NCBI GenBank assembly: GCA_002361175.1 | Contig: DESG01000033.1 | Coordinates: forward strand, 1 to 22,059 | Direction: 5' to 3' | Length of the DNA: 22,059 nucleotides | Origin: Lachnoclostridium sp. UBA3320 | GTDB lineage: Bacteria > Bacillota > Clostridia > Lachnospirales > Lachnospiraceae | In this document: piece after piece, positions 8,366 through 15,099 of the stretch | Numbering within the stretch: the first letter of the stretch is position 1 | Layout: each line of letters starts with the position of its first letter | Made by a program: the position numbers and the translations under genes | The notes under the pieces: generated by a model | Told to the model about the DNA's origin: nothing | Databases searched by the model: none | What the model saw: the letters and a program-made list of their open reading frames with translations, nothing else

Positions 8366-9736
8366 TCATATTCCCTTTTCTTTTCTCTCATGTATTTCCT
8401 GCACAATTTTATTATACGCTTTTCTATTTAATCGATAGAAATAAAGAACACCTGCTGTTAAAATCCACAGTACTCCTGGAACAGTTGTAAAAGCATGTTT
8501 AATTATAGACAACACTACCTGATTTTGTTGTTGGTTTGCTACATAGCCAAAAGTTCCAAGAATGCCTGCAAGAGCAGAAGTTCCTATTGCCATCCCTATT
8601 TTATTGCCAAGGGAAATAAATGCATACTGGAAACCATCATTGCGCAGTCCTGTTTTCCACTCACCATATTCAACACAATCTGGCACAACTGCATAAATAG
8701 CTGTATTAAATCCTGAGAAGAAAAACTGTGCCAGACATGAAAATAGGTAAAATGGTATCGGTGCCTCACTGACCGTAAAAAAGTACATACAGAACATGCT
8801 GATTCCTGTCAGCAGAGCAAAAATTGAAGCAGAGCGTCCTTTGTTATTGGTAAGCTTGAATACAAAAGGAAAACATGCTGCACCAATAATAGATGGAATA
8901 ATGATAAAAAGTGAATATGTACTGAATAATGCCTGGTCACCTTCCACATAGGTAAAATAATAAAGTGCATCTGCATTTCTGCCATATAGTGTAACTCCAA
9001 ATAAAAACTGTCCTGCTACTGCAATCATATATGGTTTGTTTTGTCCAACAGCAGAAAGTTGTACTTTTAAAGAAGTTTTTTTCTTTTCAGGTATCTTTAC
9101 GACTTCTTTAGTCTTTGCAAAGCAGAAAATATGACATGCTGCGAAAATACATCCATATAAAATGGCAATCATAAGATATCCTTTTTTATCATTACCCTGT
9201 CCAAGTGCAGCAATTAAAGGAACTGTCACAATATTTATAATACCGATTGCAACCATTGCACTTACAGAACGGAATGTATTTATCTTTGCTCTTTCTTCTA
9301 TATTCTGCGTCATTGCCCCACACAATGTACCATATGGAATATTGACACATGTGTAGCCAAAGACAAGTATACAATAAGTAACTGCCATATAGACAATCTT
9401 TGTAACAGGCTGCCAGTCTGGATGTGCCCAGAAAGTCAGTATAAGTATAATAGCAGTCAGAGGTGCTGCGATTAACAGCCACGGGCGGTATCTTCCCCAT
9501 CTTGTATTTGTCTTATCACTTAATCCACCTATTATTGGGTCATTAATTGCATCCCAAAATCTTGAGAAAAGCATAAGCCCTGCAACTGCTCCCATTCCTA
9601 TTCCAAACACATCTGTATAAAATATCATAAGGAAATTTCCAACGAACATCCAACTAAAATTACATCCCACGTCTCCCATTCCATAAGCAATCTTGCTAAT
9701 TAATGGTACCTTTACATTTGTATCTTTCTGCTCCAT
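8366..9736 (-). CDS. GPH-family sugar:cation symporter (MelB-like MFS transporter)
   Basis: Encodes 456 residues with about 12 membrane segments. The N-terminal GMGDVGCNFSW and the loop WDAINDPIIGGLSD (61-74) followed by RWGRYRPW (79-86) are the signature of glycoside-pentoside-hexuronide:cation symporters. These import glycosides, pentoses or hexuronates with Na+ or H+; Asp62 and Asp66 are at the positions used for cation coupling in MelB relatives. The substrate is not readable from the sequence. The ATG at 9736 has AGGAGG 6 bases upstream, which lies in the 11-bp gap after the VOC gene, so it is translated from the same mRNA. It is the last gene of the unit and is closed by the hairpin at 8285-8325. 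Confidence 0.93.
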   Translation of the reverse strand: MEQKDTNVKVPLISKIAYGMGDVGCNFSWMFVGNFLMIFYTDVFGIGMGAVAGLMLFSRFWDAINDPIIGGLSDKTNTRWGRYRPWLLIAAPLTAIILILTFWAHPDWQPVTKIVYMAVTYCILVFGYTCVNIPYGTLCGAMTQNIEERAKINTFRSVSAMVAIGIINIVTVPLIAALGQGNDKKGYLMIAILYGCIFAACHIFCFAKTKEVVKIPEKKKTSLKVQLSAVGQNKPYMIAVAGQFLFGVTLYGRNADALYYFTYVEGDQALFSTYSLFIIIPSIIGAACFPFVFKLTNNKGRSASIFALLTGISMFCMYFFTVSEAPIPFYLFSCLAQFFFSGFNTAIYAVVPDCVEYGEWKTGLRNDGFQYAFISLGNKIGMAIGTSALAGILGTFGYVANQQQNQVVLSIIKHAFTTVPGVLWILTAGVLYFYRLNRKAYNKIVQEIHERKEKGI

Positions 9737-9747
9737 ACAAATCCTCC

Positions 9748-10146
9748 TTATAAATACTGACTAAATTCAACCTTTTCTTTATTTGGTCCCACAACTGTAA
9801 AAAATCTTACTCCATTTTCCCAAAATGGCAGGAATTGAATTTCTTCATCTAAAATACAAAATCCCTTTTCCTTAGCAAGGTTAAATACTGCCTCAATATC
9901 TGTAACATTCAGTGCAATATGGTCTACTGCGCCATTGACTAGTACCGCTCTTTCATTCTCATATGTTTCAATCGTAATATCTCCCATTTTTAAAAAAGCT
10001 ACTTTCTCATCTGTCTTTTCATTCACTGTCCAAAATGCAACACGAAATCCAAGCATTTCATAAAAAGCAACTGTCGTATCTATATCATTTGTTGGAATCC
10101 CGATATGCTGTAATCCTGTAATAAATTTACTAAAATTATTTTCCAA
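9748..10146 (-). CDS. VOC-superfamily (glyoxalase-like) metalloprotein
   Basis: Encodes about 132 residues. An upstream in-frame GTG (10155) overlaps the ribosome site AGAGGG, so the TTG at 10146, 8 bases after it, is the more likely start. Two beta-alpha-beta-beta-beta modules are visible. The four classical metal-ligand positions are all filled; counted from the upstream GTG they are His17 (LQHIGI), Glu63 (TIETYE), His79 (DHIAL) and Glu130 (KVEFSQ). The superfamily includes glyoxalase I, epimerases, isomerases and dioxygenases. Sitting between a polyol-type dehydrogenase and a sugar symporter, a sugar isomerase or epimerase role is a reasonable inference, but no specific reaction can be assigned. 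Confidence 0.85.
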   Translation of the reverse strand: MENNFSKFITGLQHIGIPTNDIDTTVAFYEMLGFRVAFWTVNEKTDEKVAFLKMGDITIETYENERAVLVNGAVDHIALNVTDIEAVFNLAKEKGFCILDEEIQFLPFWENGVRFFTVVGPNKEKVEFSQYL

Positions 10147-10164
10147 CTGATTCACCCTCTTTCT

Positions 10165-10209
10165 GACACTTTCGGAAACAATCTAGAAATGGTTGTTTCC
10201 AAAAGTGTC
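10165..10209. repeat. Long intercistronic hairpin between dehydrogenase and VOC genes
   Basis: GACACTTT-C-GGAAACAA (10165-10181) pairs with TTGTTTCC-A-AAAGTGTC (10193-10209): 16 pairs, one central mismatch and an 11-base loop. No T run follows on the - strand, so it does not look like a terminator. It ends right at the ribosome site of the VOC gene. It may protect or be a cleavage point in the mRNA, or be a copy of a dispersed repeat. Confidence 0.75.
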
Positions 10210-10232
10210 TATAATATTTCTCTCTGTTTTTA

Positions 10233-11282
10233 TTAATCTGCAATGCGTATAACTGCTTTAACGATATCTGCTTTGTTATTTACACTATAGTCCATTGCTT
10301 TCTGTGCCTCATCAAGACTGAATACATCAGTTACAATGCCCTTAAGATTTACTTTGCCTGCTGAAACTGCATCAATTGCCATAGGATATATATGACGGTA
10401 ACGGAATACAGTTTTAAAAGTCAATTCTTTATCCAAAACAAGGCTCATAGGCAAGGTCATCTCACCACTCTTGCTGTACCCTACCAATACGATTGTGGAA
10501 CCCTTCTTAGCCATATGTATTGCCTGTACAGTTGTAACCTGTGTTCCAGCAGTTTCAACTGCTAAATCACACCCTCTTCCATCTGTCAGTTTCATTATCT
10601 CTTCCACTGCATCTGTCTGGCTACCATCAATTACACCATCTGCTCCAAGTTCCATAGCTTTCTGCAATCGTTTTTCCATAATATCCACTACATACACTTT
10701 AGAAACACCCATAGCCTTTAATGCCATCATTGTTACAAGTCCTATACATCCTGCTCCCATAACTACCGCTGTCTGTCCTGCCTTTGCATCGCCCTGCATA
10801 GCTGCATGGAAGCCTACTGCTAATGGCTCAATTAATGCACCTTCCATAGTGCTTACATTATCAGGCAATTTAAAACATAAATCTGCTTCATGTGCCACAT
10901 ACTCTTGGAATACGCCATCTACTGGTGGAGTTGCAAAAAATACAACATCAGGACAGAGGTTATAGCGGCCTGTTTTACAAAATTCACAATGTCCGCAGGT
11001 TTTGCCTGGCTCAAGGGCTACCCTGTCACCTACCTTTAAATGCTTTACATTCTTACCTACTTCTACTACTGTACCTCCTGGCTCATGCCCAAGGACAAAA
11101 GGCGGTTTAACAACATAATCTCCAATAGCTCCTGTTTCATAATAGTGCAGGTCACTTCCACAGATGCCCACATACTCCAGTTTTACCAATACTTCATCGT
11201 CCTTTGCTGTAGGAATATCCCTTTCTTCAAATCCCATCTTGCCAATTCCAAGCATAACTGCAACCTTCATTTTACCTTCCAT
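10233..11282 (-). CDS. Zinc-dependent sorbitol/L-iditol-dehydrogenase-like enzyme (MDR family)
   Basis: Encodes 349 residues, the usual length for medium-chain zinc dehydrogenases. The catalytic zinc ligands are Cys41, His66, Glu67 and Glu152. The structural zinc lobe is complete (Cys96, Cys99, Cys102, Cys110). The nucleotide site has GAGCIG (176-181) and an acidic Asp200 at the end of the second strand, which favours NAD over NADP. The closest named activity is sorbitol to fructose oxidation, but relatives act on xylitol, threonine, butanediol or other diols. The ATG at 11282 follows GAGGAGG by 8 bases. First gene of a unit with the VOC protein and GPH symporter, transcribed from the promoter at 11350-11378 and probably controlled by the adjacent ROK repressor. 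Confidence 0.9.
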   Translation of the reverse strand: MEGKMKVAVMLGIGKMGFEERDIPTAKDDEVLVKLEYVGICGSDLHYYETGAIGDYVVKPPFVLGHEPGGTVVEVGKNVKHLKVGDRVALEPGKTCGHCEFCKTGRYNLCPDVVFFATPPVDGVFQEYVAHEADLCFKLPDNVSTMEGALIEPLAVGFHAAMQGDAKAGQTAVVMGAGCIGLVTMMALKAMGVSKVYVVDIMEKRLQKAMELGADGVIDGSQTDAVEEIMKLTDGRGCDLAVETAGTQVTTVQAIHMAKKGSTIVLVGYSKSGEMTLPMSLVLDKELTFKTVFRYRHIYPMAIDAVSAGKVNLKGIVTDVFSLDEAQKAMDYSVNNKADIVKAVIRIAD

Positions 11283-11307
11283 AATAAGTTCCTCCTCTTT
11301 CTTATCA

Positions 11308-11335
11308 ACTTTAATTTATACTTTATTAAATAGTT
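11308..11335. promoter_or_regulatory. Candidate ROK operator in the dehydrogenase leader
   Basis: ACTTTAATT (11308-11316) and TACTTTATTAAA (11319-11330) resemble halves of the perfect palindrome TACTTTAATTAAAGTA at the ROK gene start. They lie between the predicted -10 box and the ribosome site of the dehydrogenase gene, where a bound repressor would block transcription. Based on sequence likeness only. Confidence 0.45.
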
Positions 11336-11349
11336 TTATTATGTTTCTT

Positions 11350-11378
11350 ATTTTATATTTACAGTATAAATTTGTCAA
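11350..11378 (-). promoter_or_regulatory. Promoter of the dehydrogenase-VOC-symporter unit
   Basis: On the - strand an exact TTGACA (11373-11378), a 17-base spacer and TAAAAT (11350-11355) lie about 70 bp upstream of the dehydrogenase ATG. Confidence 0.75.
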
Positions 11379-11451
11379 TATCTTTTTTTATTTCTGCTTC
11401 CTTTTCGGCAGTATTACTAAAAGATGCAGACTTATTTTGGTAAAAATACAC

Positions 11452-11482
11452 AAAAAAAGAGACTCCATTTCTGAAATCTCTT
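11452..11482 (-). terminator. Terminator after the ROK repressor gene
   Basis: On the - strand AAGAGA (11482-11477) pairs with TCTCTT (11462-11457), followed by a T run to 11452. It begins about 20 bp after the ROK stop. The stem is short, so strength is uncertain, but the T run and position fit. Confidence 0.65.
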
Positions 11483-11502
11483 AAATAAACTCATATATTG
11501 TC

Positions 11503-12630
11503 TTATATCTGTTCAATAAATGTTTCTATAACTTGAAGAGAAGCCCCTAATGCCGCCGCTCCTACTTTGTAATTACACGCCTTTACAAATGAATTTCCAT
11601 CTGCAAATGTATTTCTTTCTGATACTTTATCACATATATCCTGTATATATGTTTCTATATAGCTTCCTACATATCCTCCTAAAATTATATCACAGTCTAA
11701 AACCATATGTATATTGTTAATAGCTATGGCAAGATATGTCGTGTACATATCCCATATACTGGCAAATTCTTTGTCACCTTGTCCAAGTTTTGCAAAAAAA
11801 TTCTCTAGTTTTCCATCTGCAATATCCGAAAGGTGTTTTGCAGAACAATAGGCATCCAAACAACCTTTTTTTCCACAATAACAACTTTCTCCATCTGGAA
11901 CAATAGTCATATGTCCTACTTCTCCACAGCGAAAATCTTTCCCTTGTTCAAGTCTGCCATTGCTAAAAACAGCACCACCTACTGTATTACTTAAAGATAA
12001 ATAGAAAAAACGTCCCAGACCTTCTAAGTGTATTCCTTCTGCATATGCTCCTGCATTGGCATCATTCATAAAATAACATGGCAAAGAAAAAAATCGGCTC
12101 ACAGAAGTAAACGGTAAAGACTTTACTCCAAGTATATGCGAATCTGTAATCATTTCTCCATTTAAATCTATAATACCAGGAAACGATATGCCAATGCCTA
12201 AAACCTTTTCAATGTTAGTGTCACTTTCTTCAAGAAAGCTCCCAAGTTTTTTGTCAAGTTCACAGTAATAGTTATCTTCCGAAGTATAGGGCTTAAAGAT
12301 ACGCTCGTATTTTAAAATTTCTCCTGCCAAGTTGACTAATACCATACTGATGTGGTTTTTAGTTATATCAATTCCTACTGCCCTTTTTACATCTGCCTCC
12401 ACAGATAAAGCTTTTGCTCTTCTTCCTCCCGTGGATTGCAGCTCCCCAGTTTCTTTTACAAGCCCTTTTTCTATCAGCTCTTTTGTAATCTGGGTCACTG
12501 TAGGCAAGCTCATCTTTGTATCATAAGAAATATCAGGATTAGATACTGTTCCATGCCCTAGTATATATCTGAAAATACGATTTCTGTTATTTCTTTTAAC
12601 TTCAATATTTGTTATTTGTTTTTTATTCAT
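11503..12630 (-). CDS. ROK-family transcriptional repressor (NagC/XylR type)
   Basis: Encodes 375 residues from the ATG at 12630, 5 bases after AGAGGGA. An upstream ATG at 12729 would place the promoter and palindrome inside the gene, so it is rejected. A winged helix-turn-helix occupies about residues 15-60 (NRIFRYILGHG, SLPTVTQITKELIEKGLV). A ROK domain follows, with GIGISFPGIID, NDANAGAYAE (Asn179, Asp180) and the zinc site His220 plus CYCGKKGC (Cys230, Cys232, Cys237). The ATP-binding motif of ROK sugar kinases (DIGGTK) is replaced by DITKNHI at about 88-94, so this is a sugar-sensing regulator and not a fructokinase or glucokinase. Likely targets are its own promoter and the dehydrogenase unit next door. 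Confidence 0.92.
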   Translation of the reverse strand: MNKKQITNIEVKRNNRNRIFRYILGHGTVSNPDISYDTKMSLPTVTQITKELIEKGLVKETGELQSTGGRRAKALSVEADVKRAVGIDITKNHISMVLVNLAGEILKYERIFKPYTSEDNYYCELDKKLGSFLEESDTNIEKVLGIGISFPGIIDLNGEMITDSHILGVKSLPFTSVSRFFSLPCYFMNDANAGAYAEGIHLEGLGRFFYLSLSNTVGGAVFSNGRLEQGKDFRCGEVGHMTIVPDGESCYCGKKGCLDAYCSAKHLSDIADGKLENFFAKLGQGDKEFASIWDMYTTYLAIAINNIHMVLDCDIILGGYVGSYIETYIQDICDKVSERNTFADGNSFVKACNYKVGAAALGASLQVIETFIEQI

Positions 12631-12642
12631 AATTTCCCTCTG

Positions 12643-12658
12643 TACTTTAATTAAAGTA
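12643..12658. promoter_or_regulatory. Perfect 16-bp palindrome, probable ROK autoregulatory operator
   Basis: TACTTTAATTAAAGTA is a perfect inverted repeat starting 8 bp downstream of the predicted -10 box and ending 12 bp before the ROK start codon. Repressor genes of this family are often self-regulated through such sites; related half-sites lie before the dehydrogenase gene. Confidence 0.65.
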
Positions 12659-12666
12659 TTTTCTCT

Positions 12667-12695
12667 AGTATAGCACCACAAATTTAAAAAATCAA
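12667..12695 (-). promoter_or_regulatory. Promoter of the ROK repressor gene
   Basis: On the - strand TTGATT (12690-12695), a 17-base spacer and TATACT (12667-12672). Predicted transcription begins at the edge of the 16-bp palindrome. Confidence 0.7.
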
Positions 12696-12764
12696 CTTTC
12701 AGAACATGCTGAAGATAGTATAAATTCATTGCTTTTCATAACGAAATGATATAAACTAGTAACA

Positions 12765-12792
12765 AAAGGCAGAGATAAATATATATTATCTC
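12765..12792 (-). terminator. Weak terminator candidate after the short-chain dehydrogenase
   Basis: GAGATAA (12772-12778) and TTATCTC (12786-12792) form a perfect 7-bp stem with a 7-base loop. On the - strand it is followed by TGCCTTTTGTT, an imperfect T run. It lies 30 bp after the dehydrogenase stop and before the ROK promoter. Confidence 0.45.
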
Positions 12793-12822
12793 CACCTATA
12801 TCCTATAACCTATTTTTGTGTA

Positions 12823-13566
12823 TTAAGCTTTCGATGCCCCATCTACCGACAATATCTCGCCTGTTACATAGCTTGCCATATCACTTGCAAGGTAAAGGAA
12901 TGCATCTGCAACTTCTTGTGGTTCTCCTGTCCTTCCTAATGGTATTCTAGCTGAAATTGCCTGTACTGTCTGCTCTGGCAGTGCTGCTACCATATCTGTC
13001 TTTGTCACACCTGGAGCAACTGCATTGACACGTATGTTATCCTTGCCAAGCTCCCTTGCAAGAGAAATTGTAAGCCCATTTACCGCAAACTTACTAGCTG
13101 GATATCCAACACCTGCTGGCTGTCCTGATATGCTTACCATAGAACTTGTATTAATAATGCAGCCACCACCCTGCTTTCTCATAATTTTTGCTGTTGGAAG
13201 AATTGCATAAAAGACTGCTTTTATATTTAAATCAATAACTTTATCAAATTCTTCTGCTGTATAATCATATAAAGGTGTACTTTGTGAAATCCCTGCATTA
13301 TTTACAAGAATGTCTATTTTTTTGTATTTTTCTTGTACTTTGTTTATAGCTTCTTCTATTTCTTTAGCATCTGTAAGTTTTGGACACATACCTTCTACTT
13401 CCCATAGTGAATTTTCTTCATGAAGTTTTTTAAGTGCCTTGTCTACTGTTTCCTGACGTGAACCAAATAATACAACTTTTGCACCATTGGCAAGGTATTT
13501 GCGGACTATTTCAAATCCTATTCCCCTTGTTCCACCTGTAACTATTGCTACTTTTCCTTTTAACAT
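12823..13566 (-). CDS. Short-chain dehydrogenase/reductase (FabG-like fold, sugar-type context)
   Basis: Encodes 247 residues, the classical SDR length. The nucleotide loop TGGTRGIG (10-17), NNAG (89-92), Asn114 and the catalytic set Ser142, Tyr155 and Lys159 (YPASK) are all present, so the enzyme should be active with NAD(P)(H). The C-terminal SVDGASKA is typical. Similar proteins act on sugars (glucose 1-dehydrogenase, gluconate 5-dehydrogenase) or on acyl-carrier substrates; this copy stands 23 bp after a GH32 gene in a sugar cluster and away from fatty-acid genes, so a sugar or polyol substrate is more likely. The ATG at 13566 follows AAAGGAC. Cotranscribed with the GH32 upstream. Confidence 0.88.
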   Translation of the reverse strand: MLKGKVAIVTGGTRGIGFEIVRKYLANGAKVVLFGSRQETVDKALKKLHEENSLWEVEGMCPKLTDAKEIEEAINKVQEKYKKIDILVNNAGISQSTPLYDYTAEEFDKVIDLNIKAVFYAILPTAKIMRKQGGGCIINTSSMVSISGQPAGVGYPASKFAVNGLTISLARELGKDNIRVNAVAPGVTKTDMVAALPEQTVQAISARIPLGRTGEPQEVADAFLYLASDMASYVTGEILSVDGASKA

Positions 13567-13589
13567 AATTTGCTTGTCCTTTCCTGTTT

Positions 13590-14927
13590 TTATGGCTGAG
13601 CGATAACAAATATTTTACAATTTTGTATATTATCTGCTTCTATGCTGTTTCCAAGTCCATATACATAATTGCTTATAGTATATTCTCCATTATTAACAAA
13701 TACTTCAACAGTATGCGGTTCTACATAAATGTCTACATAAAATCCATCTTTTACTACAGGTGTCTTAAAGTGCAGTTGCTCTCCTTTCTTTCCAGCTGCT
13801 ACGGCTGTCTTATCTGTGCATATACAGTTTTCACTGCGAAAAACTTTATATCCTCCGATATTTATCATATCGCCATCTGAAAGTTCTGCGCATATTCTAT
13901 ACCCTGACTCTGAGAGTTTTGGAATATCACTGCAAAGTTTATTAAATTTACATTCTACATCTGGATGTACTCTAAAATAAATATGTCCATTCTTAACTTC
14001 TACAACTCTTGGAATAGATAACATACCAATCCATTCATTATCTACAGGCTTAGGCATACGAAGCCATGCAACAAGCACACGTCTTCCTAAAGCGTCAATC
14101 GTACTCTGTGTTGCATATAGTTCAAGTCCATAGTCAAAATACTGGTAGTTTTTGGGAATATTCATAGTGCAAGTAGTCTCATCAAAATCTACAAGAGTAC
14201 ATATTGTCTGACTATCTAATTTACTTCCATCTTCTGCCTTTCTCATTGAAGAAAACATAAGCACTTTGTTGTTATCAATTTCAAAATAATCAGGACATTC
14301 ACACATCCAGCCAAAGCCGCCGCCTTCTGAAACACTATTTACAAACTGCCATTTATAAAGGTCATAACTTCTGTAAAAAAGAAGTCGTCCTCTCTCACCA
14401 TTAATAGTGCTGCCAAGTATCATATACCACGCATCTTTTCCACGCCATACTTTAGGGTCTCTTGTATGTGTTCTGTCACCTATAGCACTGTCTTCTATAA
14501 CTGGTATAATCACATACTTATTATTAAAATTGTCAAAATGCATTCCATCATCTGAAACAAGTGTAAGCTGTGATTCCTCAAACTGTTCATCAACACTTGC
14601 ATGGATATTTTCATAATTTGTTTTAAGATAATGTACACCTGTGTAAAAAAGATGCATACGTTCTTTATACTCTATGGCACAGCCAGAATAACACCCATTC
14701 TGGTCTTCGTATATTGATGGAAAAACTGCAATATTCTGATGTTCCCAGTGTATAAGGTCATGACTAGTTGCATGACCCCAGTGCATAGTGCCCCATATAG
14801 GTGCATATGGAAAATGTTGATAAAACAAGTGGTAAGTTCCTTTATAGTAGATAAAGCCGTTGGGGTCGTTTAGCCAGTTGCCTGGTGGTTTTAAATGTAA
14901 TATGCTTTTACCTAAATCATTTTTCAC
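13590..14927 (-). CDS. GH32 beta-fructosidase (first copy, shorter)
   Basis: Encodes about 445 residues. A GTG at 14936 overlaps the ribosome site; the GTG at 14927, 8 bases after GGTGAGG, is the better start. No signal peptide, so cytoplasmic. The five-bladed catalytic domain shows the nucleophile Asp21 in WLNDPNG, Asp157 in TRDPK and the acid/base Glu210 in ECPD, followed by a C-terminal beta-sandwich with VEVFVNNGEYTISNYVY. Family members split sucrose, kestose, inulin-type fructans or levan; with an ABC transporter nearby and no PTS, unphosphorylated sucrose or short fructo-oligosaccharides are likely. It has its own promoter and is followed at 23 bp by the short-chain dehydrogenase. It clearly differs from the second GH32, so they may split different chain lengths. 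Confidence 0.94.
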   Translation of the reverse strand: MKNDLGKSILHLKPPGNWLNDPNGFIYYKGTYHLFYQHFPYAPIWGTMHWGHATSHDLIHWEHQNIAVFPSIYEDQNGCYSGCAIEYKERMHLFYTGVHYLKTNYENIHASVDEQFEESQLTLVSDDGMHFDNFNNKYVIIPVIEDSAIGDRTHTRDPKVWRGKDAWYMILGSTINGERGRLLFYRSYDLYKWQFVNSVSEGGGFGWMCECPDYFEIDNNKVLMFSSMRKAEDGSKLDSQTICTLVDFDETTCTMNIPKNYQYFDYGLELYATQSTIDALGRRVLVAWLRMPKPVDNEWIGMLSIPRVVEVKNGHIYFRVHPDVECKFNKLCSDIPKLSESGYRICAELSDGDMINIGGYKVFRSENCICTDKTAVAAGKKGEQLHFKTPVVKDGFYVDIYVEPHTVEVFVNNGEYTISNYVYGLGNSIEADNIQNCKIFVIAQP

Positions 14928-15038
14928 AAATAACACCTCACCATTTAATAAATTTATTTTTGAATTGTGCCATATACCTTTAGCATATCAGTCGAAAAGA
15001 CTACTTCGCAGAATCACCAATATTCAGTTATTGAATAC

Positions 15039-15067
15039 ATTTTAATATATTTGGTTATAATAGTCAA
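15039..15067 (-). promoter_or_regulatory. Promoter of the GH32/short-chain dehydrogenase unit
   Basis: On the - strand TTGACT (15062-15067), a 17-base spacer and TAAAAT (15039-15044), between the two GH32 genes. The leader to the start codon is about 105 bases and holds two small hairpins (CAATA/TATTG near 15018-15033 and AGTC/GACT near 14992-15004) that match no riboswitch I know. Confidence 0.7.
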
Positions 15068-15099
15068 TAGAAATTTTAAAGGTGGGTTTTTACCACAAA

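Noticed and set aside
10471..10965. Open frame on the + strand inside the zinc dehydrogenase gene
   Set aside because: Antisense shadow of a gene with complete zinc and nucleotide motifs.
11503..12630. ROK protein read as a fructokinase or glucokinase
   Set aside because: It has an N-terminal winged helix and lacks the DIGGTK ATP-binding motif (DITKNHI instead), so a repressor is the better call.
12631..12729. N-terminal extension of the ROK protein to the ATG at 12729
   Set aside because: It would lie over the promoter and palindrome and has no ribosome site; the ATG at 12630 has one.
15070..15099. Short inverted repeat GTGG/CCAC after the longer GH32 gene as a terminator
   Set aside because: Only four pairs and no T run; too weak to call.
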